Assembly: GCA_019285755.1 (NCBI GenBank)
Contig: CP079103.1
Span: forward strand, 3,844,001-3,908,000
Source: Chitinophaga sp. E66
GTDB lineage: Bacteria; Bacteroidota; Bacteroidia; Chitinophagales; Chitinophagaceae
Length of the DNA: 64,000 nt
Reading direction: 5' to 3'
The translations under genes were made by a program, and so were the position numbers. Shown piece after piece: positions 1-10,956 of this stretch; the stretch's first letter is position 1, and the number at the start of each line of letters is the position of its first letter. The notes beneath the pieces were generated by a model, which had not been told where the DNA came from, did no database searches, and saw only the letters and a list, made by a program, of their open reading frames with translations.

Positions 1-131
1 GCGAAGAAGGAAACCTTTTCGGGAGGTTCCGCAATGACCGCCTCACAGAGGTACTGGATGTGATTTGCTTTACGCTAAACAAGAGATATGAGATAAAGGG
101 AGAAGATTCTACCAATATCATTATTCGTTAA
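1..131 (+). CDS. FecR-family anti-sigma factor, C-terminal end only
   Basis: This is the last 43 codons of a gene that begins before the window; the frame opens at base 3 and stops with TAA at 129-131. The residues GNLFGRFRNDRLTEVLDVI followed by a KRYEIKG stretch match the C-terminal DUF4974 domain of Bacteroidota FecR-like anti-sigma factors. In such loci FecR spans the inner membrane and passes a signal from the STN domain of the SusC receptor to an ECF sigma factor. A SusC gene with an STN domain starts only 19 bases downstream, which fits. The sigma gene would lie outside the window. Confidence 0.8.
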   Translation, partial: EEGNLFGRFRNDRLTEVLDVICFTLNKRYEIKGEDSTNIIIR

Positions 132-150
132 TCAACCAACAAGCACTGTT

Positions 151-3100
151 ATGCTTTTTATTCGCCGACTGTCGTCTGCACGGACGATGCTACTCTTTAT
201 TGCCCTTACCTCACTGGTGAGCCAGCCGCTTCCGGCCGCCGCCGTGTTCGTCCAGCAGAAGGAATCACCGGGATTCGACAAGGAACCCGTGGAGAAAGTC
301 TTCAAATCGTTGGGCACGCGGTACAAGGTCCGTTTCTTCTATGCAGGGTCTGTTACCGCGAAGAACACCCTCATTACCATGCCCGCGGCAGGTCGCTCTC
401 GATGAAGTGCTGCAGTATCTGACAGATCATTATGATTTTGTGTTCCGTCAACAGGACAACATGATCAGCGTGAGCCTGAAAAGTACCCGCGCCCTGGAAC
501 CCGTATACCAGGAGCGGGTCATTAAAGGGCGTGTTGGCCTGCATGAAGGCGACGCGATCGTATACGCACCCGGCGTCACCGTTCGGGAAAGCGGTACCAC
601 CAGCGCAACGATCACCGACGACAAAGGCTATTTCACCCTGAAGCTGAAAGGCAACACCTCCCAGGTGCTCATCAGCTACATGGGCTACGAAACCAGCCAG
701 CAGGAAGTGGGCGCCAACACCATGCTGAACGTCACCCTTCAGCCCGCGGCGCAAAGCATTAAGGAAGTGGTGATCTCTACCGGTTACCAATCCCTGGCTA
801 AAAAGAACACGACCGGAGCTTACACTTCGATCACAAAACAGGAGATCGAAAGGCGCAGCAGCCAGTCGCTCAACCAGATCCTGGAAGGGAGTATTCCCGG
901 ACTGACGCTCGCAACACGGTATACCGGCATCGCCCGTGAACGTAAGTCAGGCGGAATTGACCTGCAGATGCGCGGCGGCAGCGCCATCGACGAAACCCGT
1001 AACCAGCCGCTGATCGTGGTAGACGGATTCCCGGAACCAGCTGCCCGATAACATGAACGATGTGGAAAAGATCGACGTATTGAAAGATGCGGCGGCTTCT
1101 GCGATCTGGGGCGCACGCGCTTCCAACGGGGTGATCGTTATTACCACCAAACGCGGAAAAGAAGGAAAACTGAAGATCAATTACGCAGCCAATACCTACT
1201 TTACTTCCCGGCCTGATAATTCGAAGTTAAACCGCGCATCCTCGGCTGAGGTGTTGGATTATGACAAGGAAGTTTATGATAAGGGTTTCTTCAATCCGGC
1301 TATCTTCGTCGGTGAGCCCAATGGCTACTCTCCTTCCCTCGACCTGCTCCTTCGCCTTGATCAGGGGCAAATCAGCCAACAGGAATTCGGAAGGATGAGA
1401 GATTCGCTTTCCGGACTGTCCAACTCCGGCCAGATCCATGACAACCTGCTGCGGACAGGTATCCGCCAAAATCATTATCTCTCGTTCTCCGGCGGCGGTC
1501 CCCGTTATCGTTTCATTATTTCGGGTTCATAGATAATAACCAATCCAACTATGTTGGCGACAAGAACGAAGCCTACCAGCTGAACACCCGCAGCGATATG
1601 GAGCTCACCCGGGACCTGCGGCTTAGTGTGGATCTTAATGCATATTCATCCCGCCAGAACCTGGCGCCCTACCTGAACAACGATCTGCAAAACCTACCGC
1701 CCTACCAGCTGCTGCTGGATGCCAATGGCAATTATCAGTATGATTACACCAAATTCAATGTGGCTGTTAACCGTGATATTACGCAATTGGGCTATCTCGA
1801 CAACGGTATGAATTTGTTGGAAGAATCCGCCTGGCGAATAACATTGTCCGCAACTTCGGCCTCCGCGCAAAAGTGGGCGTGCAATATAAGTTCTGGAAAC
1901 ACTTTTCGTTCAATACAGACTTCCTGTTCGACCGGTTGAAGACCAGCGGCAAGAACATCACCGACAAACAATCTTATGCCGCCCGTTCTTTCATAAACCG
2001 TTATGCATCACTTAGCACCGCCAACACGGCTGTATTCAATATCCCTTACGGCGATATTCTGGATATCAGCGAATCCACCAATAACAACTGGGCGCTACGC
2101 TCTCAGTTGAATTACTCCAATCTCTTCAACGGCAAGCATTTCGTTAGCGCTGCTGCGGGTGTGGAATTGAAGAAAAATGTGACCGAAGGTTTTACCAACA
2201 GGAAGTTCGGCTATAACGACCAGTTGCTTTCATGGCAAATGTTTGATCAGATGAAACTGGTCAATGGCGGACTTACCTGGTGGAATGGGAAAGCGATCCC
2301 TAAAATGGACGCCACCTCGCTGGATGTCTTCTCTCAGAACGATGTACGTGAAAAATCATGGTACGCGACCGGTGCTTATACCTATGACGACCGATATACT
2401 GTAACGGGCAGCTTCCGTATCGATCAGTCTAACATGTTTGGCGCTGATCCCAAATACCGGCGGACACCATTATGGTCTGTAGGCGGGGCCTGGAATGTGG
2501 CGGAAGAAGAATTTTTTAAAGTGCCTGCCATCAACATGCTGAAAGTACGGGTAACCGCAGGCCTTACCGGCAACTACGACCGTACCACCACGCCGTTATT
2601 AACCGCTACCCGCACCTACCAGGCAGCGTTCAACGATTTCCGTGCCAGGGTTGAATACTACAACCCGAAACTTCGCTGGGAGCGCACGCGCACGATCAAT
2701 GCCGGTGTGGACCTTGGCTTGCTGAAAGGCCGTTTCCGGTATCGGCAGACGTTTATAACCGCTATGGCTACGACCTCCTTGGTAACATCGTATTGGATCC
2801 AACGGTGGGATTCCAGACGTTTAAGATCAACGCTTCACGCATGACCAACAAAGGGGTTGATCTGGCGGTGCAGGCGAATATTATCGACGGCCATGACTTC
2901 CGATGGGTATCTCGTATCAACGCCGGATTCAACAAAAACAAAATCCTCGAAAACAAAGCCCGTGAGTCCTCTCCGCTGATCAACCGCGTAAGCAGCTCCG
3001 GTCAGTATGTGGAAGGATATTCCCGCGAAGCGTTATGGAGCTACCGCTGGGCGGGGCTCGACGAACGCGGCAACCCGCTGGTTTATGGCGACAAGGATGA

Positions 3101-3662
3101 AAAAGTGAAGATCCCTGTGATGGCTTCCCTGGTGAATAATGGCACTTACAGAGCGCCTTATTCCGGAGGGTTCACCAATATCTTCTATTATAAGGACTTC
3201 TTCACCAGCGTATTCCTGACCTATAACTTTGGTAATGTGATCCGTCGGTTTACGCCCAATATGTACGCTTACGGTTTCTCCTCCAATTACGACGCCCGCA
3301 TTTCGGAACGTTGGCGCCAACCGGGCGATGAAGCACATACGGATCTCGCCGCCATCACTCCATCGTTCGATCCTTCCGACTTCTATGATGGAAGAGAACG
3401 GGTGATCCAGTATTCCACTAACAGTGAAATGTCCGGCGCCTACATTCGCCTCCGGGAGATCCAGCTGGGCTATAAACTACCCTCGGATCTGCTGAAGCGG
3501 ACCTTCCTGAACAACGTATCCTTCATCGCGCAGATGAACAACGTAGCACTTTGGAAGAAGAATAAATACGGAATCGATCCGGACGCGGTAGACCCGATGA
3601 CCGGCTCCTATTTCCTTCCGGAACCGCGCGTAACGACATTGACTTTAAGGGTTGAACTGTAA
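151..3662 (+). CDS. SusC/RagA-family TonB-dependent receptor (frame broken)
   Basis: This outer-membrane receptor imports oligomers or peptides with the adjacent SusD protein, driven by TonB. In order it shows a signal peptide (about residues 1-30), an STN domain (EKVFKSLGTRYKVRFFYAG), a carboxypeptidase-regulatory-like domain (VTVRESGTTSATITDDKGYF), a plug with QSLNQILEGSIPGL and DVLKDAAASAIWGARASNG, then the beta-barrel to the terminal LTLRVEL. The reading frame breaks near 385, 1040, 1525, 1832 and 2743, and the protein continues in the next frame each time. The breaks at 385 and 1040 fit loss of two bases from a GCGC run; the others fit loss of one base. About 1170 residues is normal for the family. 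The STN domain and preceding FecR imply trans-envelope regulation. Confidence 0.9.
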
Positions 3663-3673
3663 AAACATCTAAG

Positions 3674-5058
3674 ATGAAGCAACTTACTTTATATATCATC
3701 CTGTTGCTCGGCATCACCGCCGGCGGATGTAAAAAATTCCTGGACGTAACGCCTAAGAAGAAGGTGTTGCCCACCACAGTAGCCGATTATGAAATGTTCA
3801 TGAACGATATCCTTCAGGCCGACGCCGGGTATATCCAGTCCGAGTTCATGACAGACGATATTCATTATACGGACGAACAAGTTCGTTCAGGGGCAAATAG
3901 CAGATCCACCAAAGGATACCTCTGGTTGAAGGAAACCATGCTCCAAACGGAAGAAGACGCAGACTGGAACCGCATTTATACGAACATTTATTACTGCAAC
4001 CTGGTGCTCGACAAAATTAAAGACGCGCCTGGTTCCGCTACTGACCGCGAGCGCACTATCGCGGAAGCGAAAATCCAGCGCGCATACTTTTATTTTCACC
4101 TTGCGAATAACTACGGAAAAGAGTACATACCCGCCACAGCGGCAACGGATCTTGCCGTTCCCCTCCTCCTTATTCCGGATCTGGAAGCAAAGACAAAACG
4201 CGCTACCGTGAAAGAAGTATATGACCAGGTGATGAAAGACCTTACGGAGGGATTGACAAACCCGGCACTGCCGGACTTCGGCCGCAATTACGTGCACCCT
4301 GGCAAAGCCGCAGCAACGGCCCTCCTCGCCCGTATCCGACTCTATATGGGCGATTACGCCGGCGCTAAAGATGCTGCTGAAAAGGCACTTGCCTTTAACT
4401 CCACCTTGCTGGATCACAACACCTTTTCGTTCGTGAACCCTGCCCGCCCTACGAACGGCGTCAACAACAAACCGCTTCCCGAAAACAACCCGGAGAATCT
4501 GTACTCCAGGACCAACAGCGGCAACGGATCTTTTACACGCTTCCTGATTAACCCCGAACTGCTGGGCATCCTGGGCGAAAAGGATCTACGCTATGTATAT
4601 ACTTTTACCCGCATCCCACGCCTTGCGGGCACACAGCCATATCCGTTCCCTGAATACATCCAGGCTAACGTCAACTTCAGCATCGGCGTACCCGAGATGA
4701 TGCTCATCAAGGCAGAAGTACTGGCGCGTGAAAACAAAAAGATGAGGCGGTAGCCCTGCTAAACACGCTCCGTAAAAAGCGCTTCAAACCGGAAGATTAT
4801 GCCGGTCTCTCCGCCGCTACGGCAGACGAAGCGCTGAACCTTGTACTCCGCGAAAGAAGGCTGGAGCTCATGTACCACGGTCTCCGCCTGTTCGATCTGA
4901 AACGCCTGAACCAGGATCCCCGGTTCAGGAAAGACCTGCAGCGCGAACACAACGGCCAGATCTACCGCCTGCCCGCCGGATCACCGAACTACCTCGTAGA
5001 AATCGCTCCTAAGATCATCCAGATCAACCCGGACATCGTCCCCAACGTCAGAAACTAA
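3674..5058 (+). CDS. SusD/RagB-family nutrient-binding lipoprotein (frame broken)
   Basis: This surface lipoprotein forms the lid of the SusC transporter encoded 11 bases upstream. A lipoprotein leader (MKQLTLYIILLLGITAGGC, lipid-anchored Cys at about 19) is followed by KKFLDVTPKKKVLPTT, typical of SusD N-termini, and by TPR-like helices. The C-terminal half has VLRERRLELMYHGLRLFDLKRLN, the conserved SusD end motif. One frame break sits at about 4736-4741 in a run of five A; a sixth A restores ENKKDEAVALLN. About 461 residues is slightly short for SusD, as often seen where the partner is a peptide-type transporter. The substrate cannot be told from sequence, but the thioredoxin and amidohydrolase downstream are more typical of peptide than glycan loci (inference). 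Confidence 0.88.
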
Positions 5059-5070
5059 CCATTGTATATT

Positions 5071-5102
5071 CCCGGAGCCGCTGCGCTCCGGGATTAATTT
5101 TT
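5071..5102 (+). terminator. Hairpin between susD and thioredoxin gene
   Basis: CCCGGAGC (5071-5078) pairs perfectly with GCTCCGGG (5085-5092) across a six-base loop, followed by an AT-rich stretch ending in six T. It could end or attenuate the SusC/SusD transcript before the thioredoxin gene, which starts at 5106. Confidence 0.6.
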
Positions 5103-5105
5103 CCC

Positions 5106-6163
5106 ATGAAGAAACTTACCTCCCTGGCCGTTGTCTTATCGGCCGTTTTGTCCGGCTACGCCCAGGAACTGCGGATCAACTCCTGGCTCCACACAAACGG
5201 CGCCAAAGTGACCATCTACCGGGAATGGCCTACCCGCATCCTCATCGACACGCCGCTGATCCACCAGGGACAGGCGAACATCAAACTGCCTGACAACGGC
5301 CCCGCCGTTTACTCCGTTCAATTACGGAAGCCTTACGCCAACGCTATCGTATTCTCCGGGATAACGCCCTTGCAGGTAAGCATTGGTAAAGATTCACAGA
5401 TGATCATAAAAGGCGACGCCAGCCTTCAAAAACTGCTTGCCTTCGAACAGTCTATGAAACCGATCGAAGCCGAATGGAATAAGCTCGGACAGCAGTATAC
5501 GTCCGCTACAGATATGGAAGAGAAACTGAAGGTCAATGCCAGGGTTGGCAAAATAGCCGAAACGGTACAGCACAAAAGACGCGCCTTTGCCCTCAAGAAC
5601 GCCGGCAACCTGGCCGGCGCCTGGAGTGCATATCATTACGCCTTCGCCTGGACGGACGCATCCTCAATGAACTCATTCCCTCCTTCCGCCAACAGGAATG
5701 GGCGCTGGCCACCTACCAACGCTTACTGGCTAAACAGGACGAATCCGCTAAAGTCAATATGACCGGCCAAAATGCGCCCGCGTTTGCATTGCTGTCGATC
5801 GACGGCAAAACCGTCCATTTAGACAGTCTCCTGGCCCGCAATGAATATGTTCTATTGGATGTCTGGGCTTCCTGGTGCACACCCTGCCGCGCCGGTAACC
5901 GCAAACTGGCTCCTCATTATGCCGCTTTCAAAAATAAAGGTATCGAAATCGTTTCGGTGTCTGTCGATGAGAAAGATGAACTATGGCGGAAAGCAGTAGC
6001 CGCAGACCAGATCCCATGGCCCCAACTGATAGCCCCGGAAGGAATGAAAAGCAGCATCGTGGCTGCATATAAGGTCAAATCACTTCCTGCCACTTTCCTG
6101 ATCGGCAAAACCGGGAAGATCATCCGGCAGCATATTGATATCTCCGATTTAGAAAAACTATAG
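5106..6163 (+). CDS. TlpA-like periplasmic thioredoxin-fold protein with DUF4369-like N-terminus (frame broken)
   Basis: A signal peptide (MKKLTSLAVVLSAVLSGYAQ) is followed by a beta-rich N-terminal region resembling DUF4369, a helical linker, and an AhpC/TSA-thioredoxin domain with the redox motif WASWCTPCR. The two cysteines mark a thiol-disulfide oxidoreductase likely acting in the periplasm or on the surface. The frame breaks near 5646 (GCCCTGG read as GCCTGG), after which the protein continues as DGRILNELIPSFRQQEW. About 350 residues is usual for this family. It follows the SusD gene and ends one base before the amidohydrolase, so the two are probably co-transcribed. Such proteins are common companions of SusC/SusD in Chitinophagaceae; the exact role is unknown. 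Confidence 0.8.
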
Positions 6164-6164
6164 T

Positions 6165-7406
6165 ATGATGCGCTCTTTATTGTTTCTATTCCTCCTGACC
6201 ATAAGCAGTCGGCTCCACGCCCAGCAAATCCTCATTAAAAACGTAACGGTAATAGACGGTCATGCCGCCGTGGCGCCGCAAATCGCCTCCGTGCTCATCC
6301 GGAACGGCGTCATTCACCGCATCTATGCAAAGCCACCCCGCAATGTATCCAACACGGAAGTTATAGACGGCAGCGGCAAATTCCTCACACCTGGATTGAC
6401 CGATGCGCATGTTCACCTGGCCACCGTTGTCGATGAAGACAACCGCAAGGCCCGTTTGCAGACCGACAGCATCATGGGCAACATGGTACGCCATGGCATC
6501 ACCACCGTGCGCGACATGGCCGGCAATGCCCCTTATCTGGCCTCCTGCCGCGATGATGTACGTTCCGGCAAAACGGTGGGACCAGACATCTTCTACTCCG
6601 CCCAATTCGCGGGACCTGGTTATTTCGACCTGATCCGCCGTTCGGGCCGGGATGGGGAGCTGGGCAACAGCGCCTGGTACAAAGCGATCATGCCCGGTAT
6701 GGACGTGAATGCCGCTATCCGTGAGGCGAAGGCCGCCGGTGTCACCGGCATCAAAATCTATGCTGATCTGGATGCACAACTCATCCACGATATCACAATT
6801 GCTGCGCATAAGGCGGGGTTGAAAGCCTGGAGCCACGCCGCTGTATTCCCCAGCAAACCGTCCAGCGTGGCGGCGGCCGGCGTCAATACCATGTCGCACG
6901 CCAACGACTTCGCCTTCCAGCAACTGCCCGGCGACACCCTGGAAATCGGGAAGGCCTGGCAGGCGCTCTATAAGAAAACCTTCCGGCTAGATACCCTCGT
7001 ACAAATCCGGTTGCTGCAGGAAATGGCCCGCAAAGGCATTTTCCTCGATCCCACCGTCTTCCATGCTGAGAACAACAAAATGCGCAGCGCAGTCATCGTA
7101 ACCAGTCTGGCACATGAGCAAGGCGTGAAGATCGTGACAGGTACAGACTGGATCTATCCCAACACCGGCGAAGTGCCCCTGCTACAGGAGATGCTGGTTT
7201 TACAGCAGAAATGCGGGTTAAGCGCGGCGGAAGTGATCCAGGCTTCCACATTAAACAGCGCACAGGTAATCGGCCTGCGCGACCGAGGCCTTGTCCGACA
7301 AGGGATGCGGGCCGATCTGCTCTTGCTTTCCAGCAACCCGATCGTCGACCTGAGGGCACTCTTCCAACCGGTTCAAGTGTTCCTTAAAGGCAAGACAGTG
7401 TTGTAG
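6165..7406 (+). CDS. Secreted amidohydrolase family protein
   Basis: This is an intact 413-residue metal-dependent hydrolase of the imidazolonepropionase/prolidase-like group. A signal peptide (MMRSLLFLFLLTISSRLHAQ) is followed by the N-terminal beta-sandwich (ILIKNVTVIDG) and TIM-barrel metal ligands: TDAHVHL (about residue 80), a lysine in the GIKIYAD strand, His in WSHAAVF, His in MSHAND, and Asp in TGTDW. A C-terminal strand (GMRADLLLL) closes the fold. Relatives cleave cyclic or peptide-like amide bonds; the substrate here is not predictable. The start lies one base after the thioredoxin stop. It is one of the few long genes without a frame break. Confidence 0.85.
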   Translation: MMRSLLFLFLLTISSRLHAQQILIKNVTVIDGHAAVAPQIASVLIRNGVIHRIYAKPPRNVSNTEVIDGSGKFLTPGLTDAHVHLATVVDEDNRKARLQTDSIMGNMVRHGITTVRDMAGNAPYLASCRDDVRSGKTVGPDIFYSAQFAGPGYFDLIRRSGRDGELGNSAWYKAIMPGMDVNAAIREAKAAGVTGIKIYADLDAQLIHDITIAAHKAGLKAWSHAAVFPSKPSSVAAAGVNTMSHANDFAFQQLPGDTLEIGKAWQALYKKTFRLDTLVQIRLLQEMARKGIFLDPTVFHAENNKMRSAVIVTSLAHEQGVKIVTGTDWIYPNTGEVPLLQEMLVLQQKCGLSAAEVIQASTLNSAQVIGLRDRGLVRQGMRADLLLLSSNPIVDLRALFQPVQVFLKGKTVL

Positions 7407-7437
7407 TACATCGCGAACCAACCAGTAAAAAACCAAT

Positions 7438-7467
7438 AAAAAGCCGGACCATGCGTGTCCGGCTTTT
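7438..7467. terminator. Bidirectional intrinsic terminator
   Basis: AAAAAGCCGGAC and GTCCGGCTTTT pair across the loop CATGCGT, with A and T runs on both sides. It sits between the convergent amidohydrolase (+) and FAD oxidoreductase (-), so it can stop both transcripts. Confidence 0.85.
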
Positions 7468-7485
7468 CGTTTAAACAGGATATGA

Positions 7486-9473
7486 TTATTCAGGGATGAA
7501 TAACACAGCGTCCGCTACAACAGCGCCGTCTGCACCATCCGTCGTGATTTCAACATAGCCTTTCCCACCTTTCGCGAGCTTAACGGTTCCCAGGTCTACC
7601 CATTCGCCGGAGGTCTGTCCTTCAACTTTTACGGCCGCGGCCGCGAAGTTGAGGGGCTTCACTGACTTACCATCGGTAGAGATCTTGATATTGGTGTGCG
7701 TGGTCAGATCGGGCTGTTTAGGCACATAGGAATAGATCCTGTAAGTGCCGCTACGCACCACTGCAGGCGTGAAGCGCACGGTTCCGGAAGTGCCTTTGGC
7801 AGCCACATATGCAGAAGGACCATAAGCTCCGCGTTTGATCTTTTCCCAGTTGCCGGTTGTCGTCACCTGCTGCTGATCGTCGTTGTCCACGAGGATTTCA
7901 GCAGTGGTGTTCGTAGCGAGGCCGCTGGCGGAGGGTTTCCGCAGTTTAGCGACATCCACCTGCTGAACGGTCTGTTTGGCGTCGATTGCCATGGAAGCCG
8001 CAGTGGCAGCGGATTGCCCCAGCACCATAAACACCGGCTCCATACGGATGGAACCATACGCGATGTGCGTGGCCGAAAGACAAATTGGCACCAGCACGTT
8101 GCCGCAATCTTCCGCTTTCGGGATGATGGAACGGTAGGCGATGGGATACGGGCCAAATCCGCCGATCTGCACATCCCCTTCGTTCTTCACCATGCCGTTC
8201 ACGATCACACGGTCGGTGTTGTGGGAATCCATGGTGTAAGCGGCCATGCCCACCCCATCTTCCACAGTAGCCTTGCCTTCGCAATTGGCCTGTGTCATGA
8301 CATAAGCACCCACCATCCTGCGGGCTTCGCGAACATACATCTGCGGCGACCAGTTGCCAAATTGGGTGTATTCATCTTTCGGATAGCCCCATTGCAGCAT
8401 TTGCTTGCGGAGATGCTCGGGCATCCGGGGATCGTGGCCGATGAAGTAAAGGAGGCCTTTATTATACAGTTCATGCTCTTTAGTGATCTTTGCGCGCGTT
8501 GCATAGTCGGCCTCCGGGTAGTTCCAGTTCATGCCGATCATGTCGGTGGAAAAGGCGTTGTTGTTGTTGATGTCCGTTTTGTTGTTCGGCATGCGATCGA
8601 ACTTAAGGAAGCCATTAAGGTCGCCCGGGGTGTGGTGCTTTATCAGGCGCAACAACAATTCGTACCGTGTAGAGTCATAGCCCTCCGGCCGCGTGATGGG
8701 TATGCGGTTTTCCGGATTGTTGGACAGACAGATGCGGAAATTGTACGCCTGCACTTTCTTATCTCCGGCCCCCTGCTCCGCCAGCGGCGTGGTATTGATC
8801 CCCAGAGTACGCCGCTGCCGGGATCGCCGGGTACTTTATAAGGGTCGATGTTATCGGGGAACTGGTGCTTATCGCGCAGCTGTACCCCGTTGTAGGTCTC
8901 GCCGTATTGAGCGTTGGCTTCTCGGCCCACGGTGTAGGTAATGCCGGCCAGCGCCATCAGGTCGCCTTCATAGGAGCAGTCTATATACATTTTAGCGCGA
9001 ACGGTTGATACTTTAGGGGTACCACCAACGGAAGATTCCAGCTGGATCTCCGTTACCTTGCCGGCGTTCTTCGCCGCTTTGGTGATCCGGTGATCGTAGA
9101 CGATATCCAGCGCCGCTTCCTTCACATATTGCTTGAACACTTCTTCCGCCACGCTGGGCTCAAAGATCCAGGTTTCAAACTTACCGTAGTGCTTGCCAAT
9201 ACGTCTGTAATAGTCGCGGGAGATACCTGAAATGGCGTATTTGTTACCGATGTCGGTGTAGCCCAGTCCACCGGACGTAAGGCCGCCCAGGCGCCTGCCC
9301 GGCTCGATCACGAGCACGGACTTGTTCAGTTTCTTAGCCGTGTAAGCGGCGATCACTCCTGCGGAGGAGCCGCCGTACACGCAAATATCCACTTCCCTCA
9401 CCTGTTGTGCCATCAGGCTGCCGGGCAATGCCAGCAGACTGATCAGTAATGTCTTTTTAAATTGTTGCATCAT
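7486..9473 (-). CDS. Secreted FAD-dependent oxidoreductase with golvesin-like C-terminal domain (frame broken)
   Basis: A signal peptide (start at 9473) leads into an FAD-binding Rossmann motif (VDICVYGGSSAGVIAAYTA, about residue 28) and RLGGLTSGGLGYTD, typical of the FAD_oxidored family found near polysaccharide-utilisation genes. The middle carries MYIDCSYEGDLMALAGI. The C-terminal 130 residues (NWEKIKRGAYGPSAY onward) resemble the golvesin/Xly carbohydrate-binding beta-sandwich. The frame breaks near 8803 in a run of G; restoring one G gives SGVLWGINTTPLAEQG. Total about 660 residues. It is the last gene of the minus-strand SusC-SusD unit, starting 13 bases after the SusD stop. The reaction is unknown; an oxidation of a sugar or polyol is an inference. 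Confidence 0.82.
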
Positions 9474-9485
9474 GTGTCAATTGGA

Positions 9486-10929
9486 TTAGTAACCGGGATT
9501 CTGATCCTTTACGGGATCGATGGCTTTGTTATAATTCGTTTCGATAACGGGAATGGGCCAGAGCAGATAGCGTGGCGCCATGTTCTTTCCTTTCCCTGCA
9601 AGGATGGTCTCTTCAGCGATGCCAAGCCGCTTCAGGTCCAGCCAGCGCTTCGACTCCCCGCAATTTTCATACCCGCGTTCCTTCACCACCAGGTCTATGA
9701 AGGCCTGTTTGGTGCTATAATCCGACAGTTTAAAATCTACCGTGGGATCCGCCACTATGGGATTCTTTCCATAAGCGCGGCGGTGAACCATATTCAGCTT
9801 CTCCATGGCGTCGGCATTTGGTGCGCCGGCCTGCGCGACAGACTCCGCGTAAAACAGCAGCAGGTCGGCAAAGCGGTACATAGGATAATCGTTGCCTCCG
9901 CCGGTTACAGCCTGCCTGTCCACGAACTTTTTGAGGAGCACGGTGGTTTGCGTGAGGCCGAAGGTTTTCGGGTACCAGTTAAATTTATAACGCAGATCGT
10001 TCTTATCCCAGTTTTTCAGGAAAGCATTTTCTACCGTATCGCTGTAGAAGGTATAGAATCCCCGGCGGATAGTATCCCGAGTTCGGGTAGTGGCAATACT
10101 GCGGATAGGAAAACCCTTGCGTATTGGGGACCCTGGCATATTTCAGGTAGAAAATCTCTTCAGGTGAAGTGGAAATGTCCGCGCCGAAGATCTTCTCAAA
10201 TTCATCCACCTTTTCCACGGCAACGAGGCTATACTTTTTGGATTCGATCACGGCGGCCGCCATGTCGCGCGCTTTGTCGTACTGGTGCAGGTTCATGTAC
10301 ACGTCTGTCAGGATGGTTTTAGCAGACCATTTAGAGGGTGTCCCGCTTGCCCGCGGGTTGTCTGGCAGGCGCGTCTCCGCCCATTCCAGGTCGGACAGGA
10401 TGAAAGCATATACTTGCTCCTGCGTGTTGCGTGCCAGTTCGCGCACATCCATGTTGTTCTCATCACGGATGGGAACGCCGGCCCAGTTACGCACGAGATA
10501 AAAGTACATGAGCGCTCTCATGAAACGGGCCTCCGCCAGGTATACCTCTACCTGCGCGGGCGATAGTTTGCTGCCCAGTGGCGCTTTCTGGATCACGATA
10601 TTGGCGTTGCGGATCGATTCATAGAATGCGGCCCACATATCGCCCACCCGGGCCACGTTCGTCTGATCCAGGCCGGTGTAATCGTTCAACGGGGCGTGGC
10701 TGCCACGACCGTACATATATTCCGTATAGATCTCATGCTGGCACTCGTACAATGCGCCGAGGGTGCTGCCGCGGCGGATGGGCACATAAATGGAATTAAG
10801 GCCGGCCTCCACTTCTGCAGGATTATTATAGAAAAGTTCCGCGGCAATGGACTGCGGCTTCTCGACGAGTGCGTCGGAACAGCCGGCCATCGTCAGCATC
10901 GTCAATATGAGTATCGTAATATGTTTCAT
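9486..10929 (-). CDS. SusD/RagB-family nutrient-binding lipoprotein (frame broken)
   Basis: The lipoprotein leader MKHITILILTMLTMAGC ends in the anchor Cys, followed by SDALVEKPQ and TPR-like helices (EARFMRALMYFYLVRNWAGVP), then the C-terminal motif VVKERGYENCGESKRWLDLKRLG. The frame breaks near 10090; the protein continues as DTIRRGFYTFYSDTVEN. About 480 residues, normal for SusD. It lies 27 bases downstream of the SusC gene and just upstream of the FAD oxidoreductase, forming one minus-strand transcription unit. Its ligand is not evident. The receptor pair is preceded by a complete ECF sigma/FecR pair. Confidence 0.88.
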
Positions 10930-10956
10930 AATGATGGATTAGGTGGTGAAAAGGAT

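Noticed and set aside
7696..8841. A 381-codon open frame on the plus strand
   Set aside because: It is the mirror of the FAD oxidoreductase gene, is rich in His and Arg with low-complexity character, and shows no domain.
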